Below are positions 1 to 5,498 of a stretch of 5,498 nt of DNA, piece by piece (the stretch's first letter is position 1; each line of letters begins with the position of its first letter). Below the pieces are notes generated by a model. The model did not search any database, had not been told where the DNA came from, and saw only the letters and a program-made list of their open reading frames with translations. Origin of the DNA: Nitriliruptoraceae bacterium (lineage in GTDB: Bacteria > Actinomycetota > Nitriliruptoria > Nitriliruptorales > Nitriliruptoraceae); NCBI GenBank assembly GCA_007116505.1, contig SKII01000091.1, forward strand, positions 1 to 5,498, read 5' to 3'. The position numbers were made by a program, and so were the translations under genes.

Positions 1-1
1 G

Positions 2-37
2 CGGGTCGCCGGCACGGCGCAGGAGGACGGGGCATGA
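2..37 (+). CDS. 3' end of an upstream gene (possibly dxr), partial
   Basis: An open frame enters from the left edge and ends at a TGA at 35-37, giving the tail RVAGTAQEDGA. The stop overlaps the ATG of the following protease gene as ATGA, a common translational-coupling arrangement in tight actinobacterial operons. In many bacteria the gene before rseP is dxr (DXP reductoisomerase of the MEP pathway), which would fit the nearby ispG. Only eleven residues are visible, so the identity rests on synteny alone. The window may simply be open here by chance. Confidence 0.4.
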   Translation, partial: RVAGTAQEDGA

Positions 38-1452
38 GCAGCACGGTCGGGATCGTGGCGTTCGTCGCCAGCATCGTCATCGCCATCGTGATCCACGAGG
101 CCGGCCACCTCGTCAGCGCGAAGCTGTCGGGCATGCGTGCCGACCGCTTCTTCGTCGGCTTCGGACCGACCCTGTGGTCGACGCGCCGGGGGGAGACCGA
201 GTACGGCGTGAAGGCCGTGCTGCTCGGCGGCTACGTCCGCATCGTGGGCATGGGCGGCGACGACGACCTGCTGCAGCGGCCGCTCGTCACCACCCTTCCG
301 GCCGTGCGGGACGAGGAGGACGCGAGGCGCTGGTGGTCCGCGCTGGACGCGGAGCTCGCGGTGCGCGGTGTCCCCGACGACCTTGCGCTGCGTATCCGCG
401 ACACGGCGCGAGGTCTCGAGCCGGCGCCGGAGGACGGGGCGATGCGTGCTGCGCTCGCGCGCGCGCTGGAGATCGAGCTCCCTGCGAGCTCCCGTGTCGG
501 GGACGTCACGCACCGGCTGCTCCGCGGCGACGAGGGGCGCCGCTACGGCGACCGTCCGGCATGGCAGCGCGCCGCGGTCGTCGCGCTCGGTCCGTTCACT
601 CACCTCGTGATCGCGTTCCTCCTCCTGTTCGCCGTCGCCGCGATCTGGCCGCAGCCGACGGGGGAGCTGACGGGACGCATCGCGCTGGTGCAGGACGGCT
701 CGCCGGCGGATGCGGCAGGCATCGCGGTCGGCGACGTGCTGCTCGCCGTGGACGGCGTCGCGAGCGAGGACTTCCTCGTGCTCCGTGACGTGCTCCGGGC
801 ACGTCCCGGGCTGCCGACCGTCGTGGAGGTGGCTCGCGACGGCGCCCGTGTGCGCGTCGAGCTCGTCCCCGAGGCGCGCACGCTCGACACGGGCGAGACG
901 ATCGGTCTGATCGGCATCGCGACCGAGCAGCGCGTCCGTGAGCTCGGCCTTGCGGAGGCGGCGTTCGATGCGGCGCTGGGCGCGCCGGGTCCTGGGGTCC
1001 CCGGCGGGGTCGTGCCGATGGTGGGGGAGTCCGTCGCCGGACTCGCGCGCATCCTGTCGCCGTCCGGGCTGAGCGCGCTCGTGTCGCAGGCGCTCGGCCG
1101 CGAGGACCGTGCGCCCGACGGCGCGGTGTCGTTGGTCGGTGCCGCATCGCTCGCCGGCCAGGTGGGTGCGCGTGAGGGTGGACTCCCGGTCGTGCTGATG
1201 CTGCTCGCCGCCATCAACGTGTTCTTCTTCCTCTTCAACCTGCTCCCGCTCCCACCCTTCGACGGGGGGCATCTCGCCGTCATCCTCATCGAGGGGGGCG
1301 TGAACGGCGTGCGTCGTCTGCTCGGCAGGGCCCCGGACTTCCGCGTCCGTCCCGAGGCGATTGCGAGCGTCGCGGTCCCCGTGATCGCCGTGCTCGTGCT
1401 GCTGCTCGTGACCACCCTGTGGCTGGACGTGACCGACCCGATCCGGCTGTGA
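34..1452 (+). CDS. rseP: Site-2 intramembrane zinc metalloprotease, RseP/Rip1 type (M50B)
   Basis: This 472-residue membrane protease is expected to cut transmembrane anti-sigma factors or similar single-pass proteins within the membrane (regulated intramembrane proteolysis). The first membrane segment (about residues 4-25) carries the zinc motif HEAGH at 21-25, followed by FVGFGP (40-45) and GETEYGVKAV (53-62), blocks typical of actinobacterial Rip1. A second membrane segment spans about 180-206. A PDZ domain covers about 212-285 (SPADAAGI, GDVLLAVDG). The third segment ends in NLLPLPPFDGGH, with N402 and the third zinc ligand D410, and a fourth lies near 443-466. Two oddities stand out: an enlarged region at residues 74-170 between the first catalytic block and segment 2, and GPFTH (186-190) where GPxxN is usual. 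Mycobacterial Rip1 is about 400 residues, so most of the excess is this loop. The ATG is supported by AGGAGG at 21-26, seven bases upstream. All catalytic residues are intact, so it is probably active. Confidence 0.95.
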   Translation: MSSTVGIVAFVASIVIAIVIHEAGHLVSAKLSGMRADRFFVGFGPTLWSTRRGETEYGVKAVLLGGYVRIVGMGGDDDLLQRPLVTTLPAVRDEEDARRWWSALDAELAVRGVPDDLALRIRDTARGLEPAPEDGAMRAALARALEIELPASSRVGDVTHRLLRGDEGRRYGDRPAWQRAAVVALGPFTHLVIAFLLLFAVAAIWPQPTGELTGRIALVQDGSPADAAGIAVGDVLLAVDGVASEDFLVLRDVLRARPGLPTVVEVARDGARVRVELVPEARTLDTGETIGLIGIATEQRVRELGLAEAAFDAALGAPGPGVPGGVVPMVGESVAGLARILSPSGLSALVSQALGREDRAPDGAVSLVGAASLAGQVGAREGGLPVVLMLLAAINVFFFLFNLLPLPPFDGGHLAVILIEGGVNGVRRLLGRAPDFRVRPEAIASVAVPVIAVLVLLLVTTLWLDVTDPIRL

Positions 1453-1480
1453 GGTCCTGACGCTCCGTGGTCGGGTGGCG

Positions 1481-1497
1481 CCGAGGGATACCCTCGG
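1481..1497 (+). promoter_or_regulatory. Inverted repeat containing a -10-like hexamer before ispG
   Basis: Perfect 7-bp arms, CCGAGGG at 1481-1487 and CCCTCGG at 1491-1497, flank the three bases ATA. The hexamer TACCCT at 1489-1494 within it fits the actinobacterial TANNNT -10 consensus. No good TTGAC-like -35 lies 16-18 bases upstream; the nearest, CTGACG at 1457-1462, is about 26 bases away. The element could be a promoter with an overlapping operator, or a short hairpin closing the rseP transcript. There is no T-tract to make it a canonical terminator. Confidence 0.3.
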
Positions 1498-1515
1498 GCC
1501 GCCTGCTCCGAACAC

Positions 1516-1544
1516 GGGGTGCACCCCACCCGGCCGGTGGTGCA
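1516..1544 (+). promoter_or_regulatory. Stem-loop in the ispG 5' leader
   Basis: TGCACC-ACC (1520-1530, with a two-base CC bulge) pairs with GGTGGTGCA (1536-1544) around the loop CGGCC, giving a nine-pair stem. The left arm overlaps a perfect 12-bp palindrome, GGGGTGCACCCC, at 1516-1527. The structure ends 31 bases before the ispG GTG and is not followed by a T-run. It could be an attenuator, an operator for a dimeric regulator, or chance in GC-rich DNA. No known riboswitch class was recognised. Confidence 0.3.
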
Positions 1545-1575
1545 GGACCGCCGGCACCGACCATGAGGCCGCACC

Positions 1576-2745
1576 GTGAGCGCCACGCTCCCCCTCGCCC
1601 CCGGCACCGCTCCGAGCACCGTGGACGCGTCCGTGTCGTCCGACGGTCCGGTGCGCAGGACCACCCGCGGCATCACCCTCGGTCCGCTCGCGATCGGCGG
1701 CGGCGCGCCGGTGAGCGTGCAGACGATGACGGTCACCCCGACGCACGACGCGGACGCGACGCTGCAGGCCATCGCCGCTGTGCAGGCGGCCGGCGCGGAC
1801 ATCGTCCGGGTCGCGGTGCCGCGGCGCGAGGACGCGGAGGCGCTCAAGCGCATCGCGGAGCACTCCCGCATCCCCGTCGTCGCCGACATCCACTTCCAGT
1901 GGAAGTACGCCGTGATGGCGATCGAGGCTGGATGCGCGGGCGTGCGCATCAACCCCGGCAACATCAAGAAGCACGACAAGGTCGCGCTCCTCGGCCGCCT
2001 CGCCGCGGAGGCGGGCGTCGCCATCCGCATCGGCGTGAACGGCGGCAGCCTCGAGGACGCGATCCTCGAGGAGTTCGGTGGGCCGACGCCCGAGGCGATG
2101 GTCGAGTCGGCGCTGCGCGAGGTCCGTCTGCTCGAGGACGTGGGGTTCTTCAACACGAAGATCTCGGTGAAGCACTCGGACCCGTGGACGATGATCCGCA
2201 CGTACCGGCTGCTCGCCGATGCCTGCGACTACCCGCTGCACCTTGGGGTGACCGAGGCGGGTCCGCTGCAGACCGGGTCGATCAAGTCGGCCGTGGGCAT
2301 CGGGGCGCTCCTCGCCGAGGGCATCGGCGACACGATCCGCGTCTCCCTCTCGGCGGATCCCGTCGAGGAGATCAAGGCCGGCATCACCATCCTGGAGTCG
2401 CTGCACCTGCGTGAGCGCGGACTGGACGTGGTGTCCTGCCCGTCGTGCGGGCGGGCGCAGGTCGATGTCTGGACGCTCGCCGAGGAGGTGCAGAAGGGCC
2501 TCGAGGGCATCGATGCGCCGCTGCGCATCGCGGTCATGGGTTGCGTCGTGAACGGTCCCGGTGAGGCCCGCGAGGCCGACCTCGGGGTCGCCGCCGGGAA
2601 CGGCAAAGGTGACATCATCCGCCGAGGGGAGCGCATCGCGACCGTCCGGGAGGAGGACATCGTCGAGGCGATGGTCCACTTCGCCACCGAGATGGCCGAG
2701 GAGATCCGCCGCGAGCGCGGCGAGGGCGCCCCGATCGTCGTCTGA
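1576..2745 (+). CDS. ispG: 4-hydroxy-3-methylbut-2-en-1-yl diphosphate synthase (HMBPP synthase, GcpE)
   Basis: IspG catalyses the penultimate MEP-pathway step: reductive ring opening of methylerythritol cyclodiphosphate to HMBPP with a [4Fe-4S] cluster, in the cytoplasm. The 389-residue length matches actinobacterial homologues. The N-terminal TIM-barrel part shows [18 protein letters not shown] (about 38-55), DIHF at 104-107 and RINPGN at 124-129. The C-terminal cluster domain has CPSCGR with C288 and C291, and CVVNGPGE with C323 and E330. These match the three cysteines and glutamate that ligate the cluster in E. coli IspG, with the same spacing (3 and 32 residues). The start is GTG, with a weak GAGG at 1565-1568 seven bases upstream; the first 30 residues are low in complexity and poorly conserved, so a slightly later start is conceivable. 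It lies 123 bp after the protease gene and may have its own promoter. Confidence 0.97.
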   Translation: MSATLPLAPGTAPSTVDASVSSDGPVRRTTRGITLGPLAIGGGAPVSVQTMTVTPTHDADATLQAIAAVQAAGADIVRVAVPRREDAEALKRIAEHSRIPVVADIHFQWKYAVMAIEAGCAGVRINPGNIKKHDKVALLGRLAAEAGVAIRIGVNGGSLEDAILEEFGGPTPEAMVESALREVRLLEDVGFFNTKISVKHSDPWTMIRTYRLLADACDYPLHLGVTEAGPLQTGSIKSAVGIGALLAEGIGDTIRVSLSADPVEEIKAGITILESLHLRERGLDVVSCPSCGRAQVDVWTLAEEVQKGLEGIDAPLRIAVMGCVVNGPGEAREADLGVAAGNGKGDIIRRGERIATVREEDIVEAMVHFATEMAEEIRRERGEGAPIVV

Positions 2746-2799
2746 CCCGCTCGGGCACGTCGCGGCCGGGCGGCCCCGCCGTCGGGCGTCCAGGCGTGG

Positions 2800-2805
2800 T
2801 AGCGT
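2800..2805 (+). promoter_or_regulatory. Candidate -10 element for the rimP-nusA-ylxR-infB operon
   Basis: TAGCGT in the context GTGGTAGCGTCC fits the actinobacterial TANNNT -10 pattern and sits 55 bases after the ispG stop. No clear -35 box is visible at 16-18 bases upstream, where the sequence is nearly all G and C. If used, it would give a 5' leader of roughly 190 bases before the rimP start, including all the hairpins listed for this region. Confidence 0.35.
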
Positions 2806-2852
2806 CCTCCTCCCCGGCCCGGACGGTGCTCCGTGCAGGTCAGGGCGTCCCG

Positions 2853-2874
2853 CCCGGGTGCTGACGTGCCCGGG
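2853..2874 (+). promoter_or_regulatory. Stem-loop in the rimP leader
   Basis: CCCGGGTGC (2853-2861) can pair with GTGCCCGGG (2866-2874) around the loop TGAC. In RNA this is a nine-pair stem with two G-U wobbles. An alternative pairing uses GTCCC (2847-2851) with GGGAC (2872-2876), so the segment could switch between conformations. No T-tract follows. The function is unknown. Confidence 0.35.
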
Positions 2875-2911
2875 ACGAGATCCGGGACGAACCGACGGTT
2901 CACCACCTCGT

Positions 2912-2935
2912 CGGCCGGCCCCCGCGGGCCGGCCG
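2912..2935 (+). terminator. Strong GC hairpin upstream of rimP, terminator or attenuator candidate
   Basis: CGGCCGGCCC (2912-2921) and GGGCCGGCCG (2926-2935) form a perfect 10-bp stem with a four-base loop CCGC. The following bases, TTGCCATG, lack a real T-run, so it is not a canonical intrinsic terminator, though actinobacterial hairpin terminators often lack one. Its place inside the apparent leader of rimP suggests either the end of ispG transcription or attenuation of the downstream operon, whose product NusA itself acts on hairpin-dependent pausing and termination. Confidence 0.4.
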
Positions 2936-2948
2936 TTGCCATGTGGTG

Positions 2949-2984
2949 CCGGCGGTACGGCCGGCGGTACGGCCGCCGGTACGG
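2949..2984 (+). repeat. Three tandem 12-bp repeats before the rimP Shine-Dalgarno
   Basis: Two identical units, CCGGCGGTACGG at 2949-2960 and 2961-2972, are followed by CCGCCGGTACGG at 2973-2984, which differs at one base. That change makes the third unit's first seven bases complementary to the second unit's (2961-2967 with 2973-2979), giving a 7-bp hairpin with loop TACGG just before the rimP ribosome binding site. In the rimP frame the repeats would read RRYG three times. Confidence 0.85.
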
Positions 2985-2990
2985 AGGAGG
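2985..2990 (+). promoter_or_regulatory. Ribosome binding site that sets the rimP start
   Basis: AGGAGG lies seven bases before the GTG at 2998. The reading frame is open far upstream, with possible starts at GTG 2833 and ATG 2941, but neither of those has a comparable purine-rich site. This element therefore decides for the GTG at 2998. Confidence 0.8.
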
Positions 2991-2997
2991 AGCGAGC

Positions 2998-3501
2998 GTG
3001 CAGGGTCCGAGGGCCACGGCCGAGGGCACCGTCGAGGGACGGGTGTCCGAGCTCGCGCGGGTGGAGGCGTCCGCGCGTGGCCTCGCCGTGCTCGAGGTCG
3101 CCGTCGACCACGGTCGGCCCTCGGTCGTCACCGTCACCGTCGACGTGGATGTCCCCGACCATGGGCGCGTCGCCACCGGCGACCGGCCGCGCGACTCGGT
3201 CGACATCGACGTCATCGCCGACCTCTCGCGCGCGCTCGACACGGCGCTCGTCAGCGCCGGTGTCGTCCCGGACGACGCGCGGCTGGAGGTCAGCTCGCCC
3301 GGGATCGAGCGTCCGCTCGGCACTGCGCGCGACCTCGTGCGCAACCTCGGGCGCGACGTCGAGCTCCTCGTCGACGCGCACCCGGTGCGCGGCCGCCTGG
3401 TCGCGGTGGAGGACGGTGCGGCCGTCGTCGTGGTGGAGGGTTCCGAGCAGCGCTTCGACCTCGAGCAGGTCGAGGCGGCACGGCTCGTCCTGCCCTGGTG
3501 A
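2998..3501 (+). CDS. rimP: Ribosome maturation factor RimP
   Basis: RimP is a cytoplasmic 30S-subunit assembly factor that helps late maturation of the small subunit. The predicted 167-residue protein has the family hallmark LEVSSPGIERPL, with SSPGIERPL at residues 99-107, at the junction between the N-terminal alpha/beta domain and the C-terminal SH3-like barrel. The N-terminal domain (about 5-95) includes the strand-rich VVTVTVDVDV and the helix-forming DVIADLSRALD. The C-terminal barrel (about 108-167) ends with the VEAARLVLPW strand. Length and composition fit the family. The GTG start is chosen because of its AGGAGG seven bases upstream; an in-frame ATG at 2941 would add a 19-residue, RRYG-repeat extension. 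It precedes nusA by 37 bp, the usual pairing, and is probably co-transcribed with it. Confidence 0.92.
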   Translation: MQGPRATAEGTVEGRVSELARVEASARGLAVLEVAVDHGRPSVVTVTVDVDVPDHGRVATGDRPRDSVDIDVIADLSRALDTALVSAGVVPDDARLEVSSPGIERPLGTARDLVRNLGRDVELLVDAHPVRGRLVAVEDGAAVVVVEGSEQRFDLEQVEAARLVLPW

Positions 3502-3525
3502 GGGCGGACGTGAAGGTGGACGTGG

Positions 3526-3531
3526 AGGAGG
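3526..3531 (+). promoter_or_regulatory. Ribosome binding site that sets the nusA start
   Basis: AGGAGG, inside the longer GGAGGAGGG at 3524-3532, lies seven bases before the ATG at 3539. The nusA frame is open about 980 bases further upstream across ispG and rimP, so this site, together with the start of NusA homology at MKIDIEALREIE, fixes the true start. Confidence 0.85.
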
Positions 3532-3538
3532 GTCACGG

Positions 3539-4723
3539 ATGAAGATCGACATCGAGGCGCTGCGCGAGATCGAGCGTGAGAAGGGCATCGACTTCCTCAC
3601 GGTCGTCGACGCGCTCGAGGGTGCGCTCGCAGCGGCGTACAAGCGTTCGTCGACCGCACGTGCGGACGAGGCCCGTGTCACCATCGACCGCATCTCCGGC
3701 GAGGTGCCCCTCTACGCGCAGGAGCTCGACGACGAGGGCAACATCGTCAACGAGTGGGTCGACGAGCCGCGTGACTTCGGCCGCATCGTCGCGCAGACCG
3801 CGAAGCAGGTCCTCCTGCAGCGCCTGCGGGAGGCGGAGCGCGAGGTCACCTATGGCCAGTTCGTCGGGCACGAGGGCGACATCGTCTCGGGGCAGGTCTC
3901 GCAGCAGGGCAACGTGACCCTGCTCGAGCTCGGTCGGACCGATGCGCTGCTGCCGTACTCGGAGCAGGTGCCCAACGAGCGGCTCGCCCACGGCGCCTAC
4001 TCGCGTGCCGTCGTCATCGAGGTGCGCAAGCAGATGCGCGGCGCGCAGATCGTGTGCTCCCGCACCCATCCGGCACTCGTCGTCGGGCTGTTCGCGCTGG
4101 AGGTGCCCGAGATCGAGGAGGGCATCGTCGAGATCAAGGGCATCGCGCGCGAGGCCGGGCACCGCACCAAGGTCTCGGTCATGAGCCACGACGGCGACGT
4201 CGACCCGGTCGGCGCGTGCGTGGGACCTGCCGGGGCACGCGCACAGGCCGTCCAGCGTGAGCTGCACAACGAGGGCCTCGAGCGCATCGACATCGTGCGC
4301 TGGGCGGAGGATCCCGCGGAGCTCGTCGCGAACTCGCTCTCGCCCGCGAAGGTCAGTGACGTGCACCTCTACGCGGAGGACGCGACCGCCGTCGTCATCG
4401 TGCCCGACTACCAGCTCTCGCTGGCGATCGGCCGGGAGGGGCAGAACGCACGCCTCGCGGCGAAGCTGACCGGCTGGCGCATCGACATCAAGTCCGAGTC
4501 GCAGTTCGCCGAGGAGCAGCGCGCCTTCCAGGCCGCGCTCGACGCCGGACTGATCGACGAGTTCGGGAACCCGCTGTCCGACGAGGGTGCGAAGGCCATC
4601 GAGGCCGCGTACCAGTCGGCCGAGGCGGTGCGCCTGAGCGCGCTGGAGGAGAGCGACGCGGAGGGCGTGCCCTCGGGCGCCGTCGACCCCAGCGACCCCG
4701 CGGCTGGGGGAGAGGACCACTGA
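3539..4723 (+). CDS. nusA: Transcription termination/antitermination factor NusA
   Basis: NusA binds RNA polymerase and nascent RNA and modulates pausing, termination and antitermination. The 394-residue protein has the expected domains in order: an N-terminal polymerase-binding domain (about 1-105, with DALEGALAAAYK and DFGRIVAQTAKQVL), an S1 domain (about 107-175), KH1 (about 185-255, DPVGACVGPAGARAQAV with the GxxG loop at 229-232) and KH2 (about 260-320, AIGREGQNARLAAKLTGW with the loop at 298-301). The KH1 loop reads GPAG, lacking the basic residue found there in some homologues such as E. coli GMRG. A C-terminal tail of about 75 residues follows KH2. It is predicted to be partly helical and then disordered and acidic (ESDAEG, DPSDPAAGGEDH), and shows no similarity to the E. 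coli AR repeats. This makes it longer than the roughly 350 residues of mycobacterial NusA. Its position between rimP and ylxR is the conserved one. Confidence 0.97.
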   Translation: MKIDIEALREIEREKGIDFLTVVDALEGALAAAYKRSSTARADEARVTIDRISGEVPLYAQELDDEGNIVNEWVDEPRDFGRIVAQTAKQVLLQRLREAEREVTYGQFVGHEGDIVSGQVSQQGNVTLLELGRTDALLPYSEQVPNERLAHGAYSRAVVIEVRKQMRGAQIVCSRTHPALVVGLFALEVPEIEEGIVEIKGIAREAGHRTKVSVMSHDGDVDPVGACVGPAGARAQAVQRELHNEGLERIDIVRWAEDPAELVANSLSPAKVSDVHLYAEDATAVVIVPDYQLSLAIGREGQNARLAAKLTGWRIDIKSESQFAEEQRAFQAALDAGLIDEFGNPLSDEGAKAIEAAYQSAEAVRLSALEESDAEGVPSGAVDPSDPAAGGEDH

Positions 4724-4729
4724 GCACCG

Positions 4730-5047
4730 ATGCCCCGAGGACCCCGGACCGCGCGACGTGCCGCGCTGGCCGCCGACCGGCGGCCGGTCCGGACGTGCGT
4801 CGCCTGCCGGACACGTCGTCCGCAGGAGGAGCTCGTGCGCGTCACGCTGCAGGACGGCGCGCTGATGCCGGAGGGCGGATCCGGGGCGTCGCAGCGGTCC
4901 GGCCGGGGCGCGTACCTTTGCAGGGACGCGACATGCGTGGCCCGGGCGGTCGCCAGGGACGCGCTGCTGCTGCGGCGTGCGCTGCGGATCCGGGGCGACG
5001 TGAGGGTCCCGGAGGAACTGGAACGCGTCGGCTCGCCGGCGTCGTGA
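4730..5047 (+). CDS. ylxR: YlxR family nucleic-acid-associated protein
   Basis: This 105-residue basic protein belongs to the YlxR (DUF448) family, almost always encoded between nusA and infB. The family is thought to bind RNA or act as a nucleoid-associated regulator, and its role is incompletely understood. The signature RTCVACR is at residues 21-27 and GRGAYLC at 58-64. Four cysteines (C23, C26, C64, C69) are spaced in two pairs, so metal binding is possible, although many family members lack the full set. The first 20 residues are Arg/Ala rich. The ATG lies six bases after the nusA stop; a purine-rich GGGGGAGAGG at 4705-4714 is rather distant, so translation may be coupled to nusA. The frame has a stop at 4721-4723, so no earlier start is available. 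Confidence 0.92.
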   Translation: MPRGPRTARRAALAADRRPVRTCVACRTRRPQEELVRVTLQDGALMPEGGSGASQRSGRGAYLCRDATCVARAVARDALLLRRALRIRGDVRVPEELERVGSPAS

Positions 5048-5060
5048 GGAGCGTGAACCC

Positions 5061-5498
5061 GTGAGCAACACCGTGCGCGTGTACGAGCTCGCCAAGGAGG
5101 TGGGCCTCGAGAACCGTGAGGTCATCCGACGGCTGACCGAGCTCGGTGTCGAGGCGAGGAGCCACTCCTCCTCCGTCAGCGTCGTCGACGCGAAGCGGCT
5201 CAAGGACACGATGGGCCGCTCCGCGGAGGAGCGTGCCCGCGAGGAGGAGGAGCGCCGGCGCCGCGAGCAGGAGGAGCTCGAGCGGTACCGCCGTGTCGAG
5301 CAGGAGGCCGTCGCGACGAAGCGCAAGGCCGCGAAGGTCCTCCCGCCGCATCTCCGGAAGCAGCAGCAGGAGGAGGAGGCCGCGGCCGCCGCGGCGGCAG
5401 CCGCCAAGGAAGCGGACGCCGCTCCCTCAGCACCTGCGGCAGCGGCGCCGGCCGCCACGGACCCGGTAGCGCCCGAGGCTCAGGCCGCCGCACCGGCC
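5061..5498 (+). CDS. infB: Translation initiation factor IF-2, N-terminal part (cut by window edge)
   Basis: IF-2 is the GTPase that places initiator fMet-tRNA on the 30S subunit and promotes 50S joining. Only the first 146 codons are inside the window, so the GTPase core is not seen. Residues 4-50 form an IF2-N domain (VRVYELAKEVGLENREVIRRL, then LGVEARSHSSSV). A highly charged Glu/Arg stretch, probably a coiled helix, covers about 55-106. After QQQEEE, nine consecutive alanines occupy 107-115, and an Ala/Pro-rich linker runs to the edge, typical of the variable region of actinobacterial IF-2. The GTG start has GAGGAG at 5046-5051, nine bases upstream, and this site overlaps the ylxR stop (5045-5047). 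This makes it a tightly coupled last visible gene of the rimP-nusA-ylxR-infB operon. Confidence 0.96.
   Translation, partial: MSNTVRVYELAKEVGLENREVIRRLTELGVEARSHSSSVSVVDAKRLKDTMGRSAEERAREEEERRRREQEELERYRRVEQEAVATKRKAAKVLPPHLRKQQQEEEAAAAAAAAAKEADAAPSAPAAAAPAATDPVAPEAQAAAPA

Larger units (their letters stand above)
2746..2997 (+). other. Intergenic leader region between ispG and rimP, no convincing gene
   Basis: About 250 bp holds no recognisable protein or tRNA gene. Many actinobacteria carry proS or other genes in or near this interval; none is here. The frame of rimP is open through much of it (from a GTG at 2833), but the translation looks like read-through of structured non-coding DNA, being rich in Arg, Pro and Gly. 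It contains a short GC hairpin near 2762-2779, a -10-like TAGCGT at 2800-2805, a stem-loop at 2853-2874, a 9-bp direct repeat CCGGGACGA (2870-2878 and 2882-2890), an odd palindrome GAACCG-A-CGGTTC (2889-2901), a 10-bp hairpin at 2912-2935 and a 12-bp tandem repeat at 2949-2984. It is best read as a promoter plus structured 5' leader for the rimP-nusA-infB operon. Confidence 0.6.

Noticed and set aside
600..2201. Minus-strand open frame of 533 codons opposite rseP and ispG
   Set aside because: It spans two real genes and their spacer, is Ser/Arg/Thr/Pro rich without motifs, and has no plausible ribosome binding context. It is a codon-bias shadow.
2889..2915. GGTTCACC-like segment considered as a tRNA T-arm remnant
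   Set aside because: No acceptor stem, D-arm or anticodon arm can be built around it.
2833..2997. Extended RimP from GTG 2833
   Set aside because: No Shine-Dalgarno at this GTG, and the extra 55 residues encode hairpins and tandem repeats rather than anything resembling a RimP N-terminus.
2561..3538. Upstream in-frame extension of nusA across ispG and rimP
   Set aside because: The translation is Arg/Ser-rich noise until MKIDIEALREIE; the strong AGGAGG before 3539 and the family start mark the true N-terminus.
5361..5409. Gln/Glu/Ala homopolymer run in infB considered as an unusual repeat
   Set aside because: Low-complexity Ala/Pro/charged linkers are normal in the variable N-terminal region of actinobacterial IF-2, and the alanine codons are mixed, so it is not a DNA microsatellite.
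3533..5458. Minus-strand open frame of 641 codons opposite nusA, ylxR and infB
   Set aside because: It lies exactly opposite well-identified genes, its translation is low-complexity (long Ala/Ser/Arg runs, leucine/aspartate-rich mirror of NusA codons) and no family motif is seen. Long antisense frames are expected in DNA this rich in G and C.

Overview
The window is very GC-rich, uses GTG starts freely and is packed with co-directional + strand genes. All the evidence points to an actinomycetote (high-GC Gram-positive). The first gene's FVGFGP and GETEYGVKAV blocks closely resemble Rip1/RseP proteases of that phylum, and the gene order is the conserved isoprenoid / S2P protease / transcription-translation neighbourhood. 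A deep-branching class is possible because two sequence features of the protease are unusual, but the lineage cannot be fixed from this window.

Layout: (1) bases 2-37, the last codons of an upstream gene, possibly dxr by synteny, overlapping the next start as ATGA; (2) 34-1452, a site-2 intramembrane metalloprotease (RseP/Rip1, family M50B) with an enlarged cytoplasmic loop; (3) 1453-1575, a short spacer with two inverted repeats and a -10-like hexamer; (4) 1576-2745, ispG, the [4Fe-4S] HMBPP synthase of the MEP pathway; (5) 2746-2997, about 250 bp without a convincing gene, holding a -10-like site, several strong GC-rich hairpins and three tandem 12-bp repeats ending at the rimP Shine-Dalgarno; (6) 2998-5498, a tight rimP-nusA-ylxR-infB cluster, with infB cut by the window edge.

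The first half joins envelope-stress proteolysis and isoprenoid precursor synthesis. The second half is the classical nusA-infB operon: 30S maturation (RimP), transcription elongation/termination (NusA), the small YlxR protein and initiation factor 2. No mobile element, CRISPR array, tRNA or rRNA is visible, and no wholly new system is evident. The points worth a second look are the protease insertion, its GPxxH in place of GPxxN, and the structured non-coding stretches before ispG and rimP.
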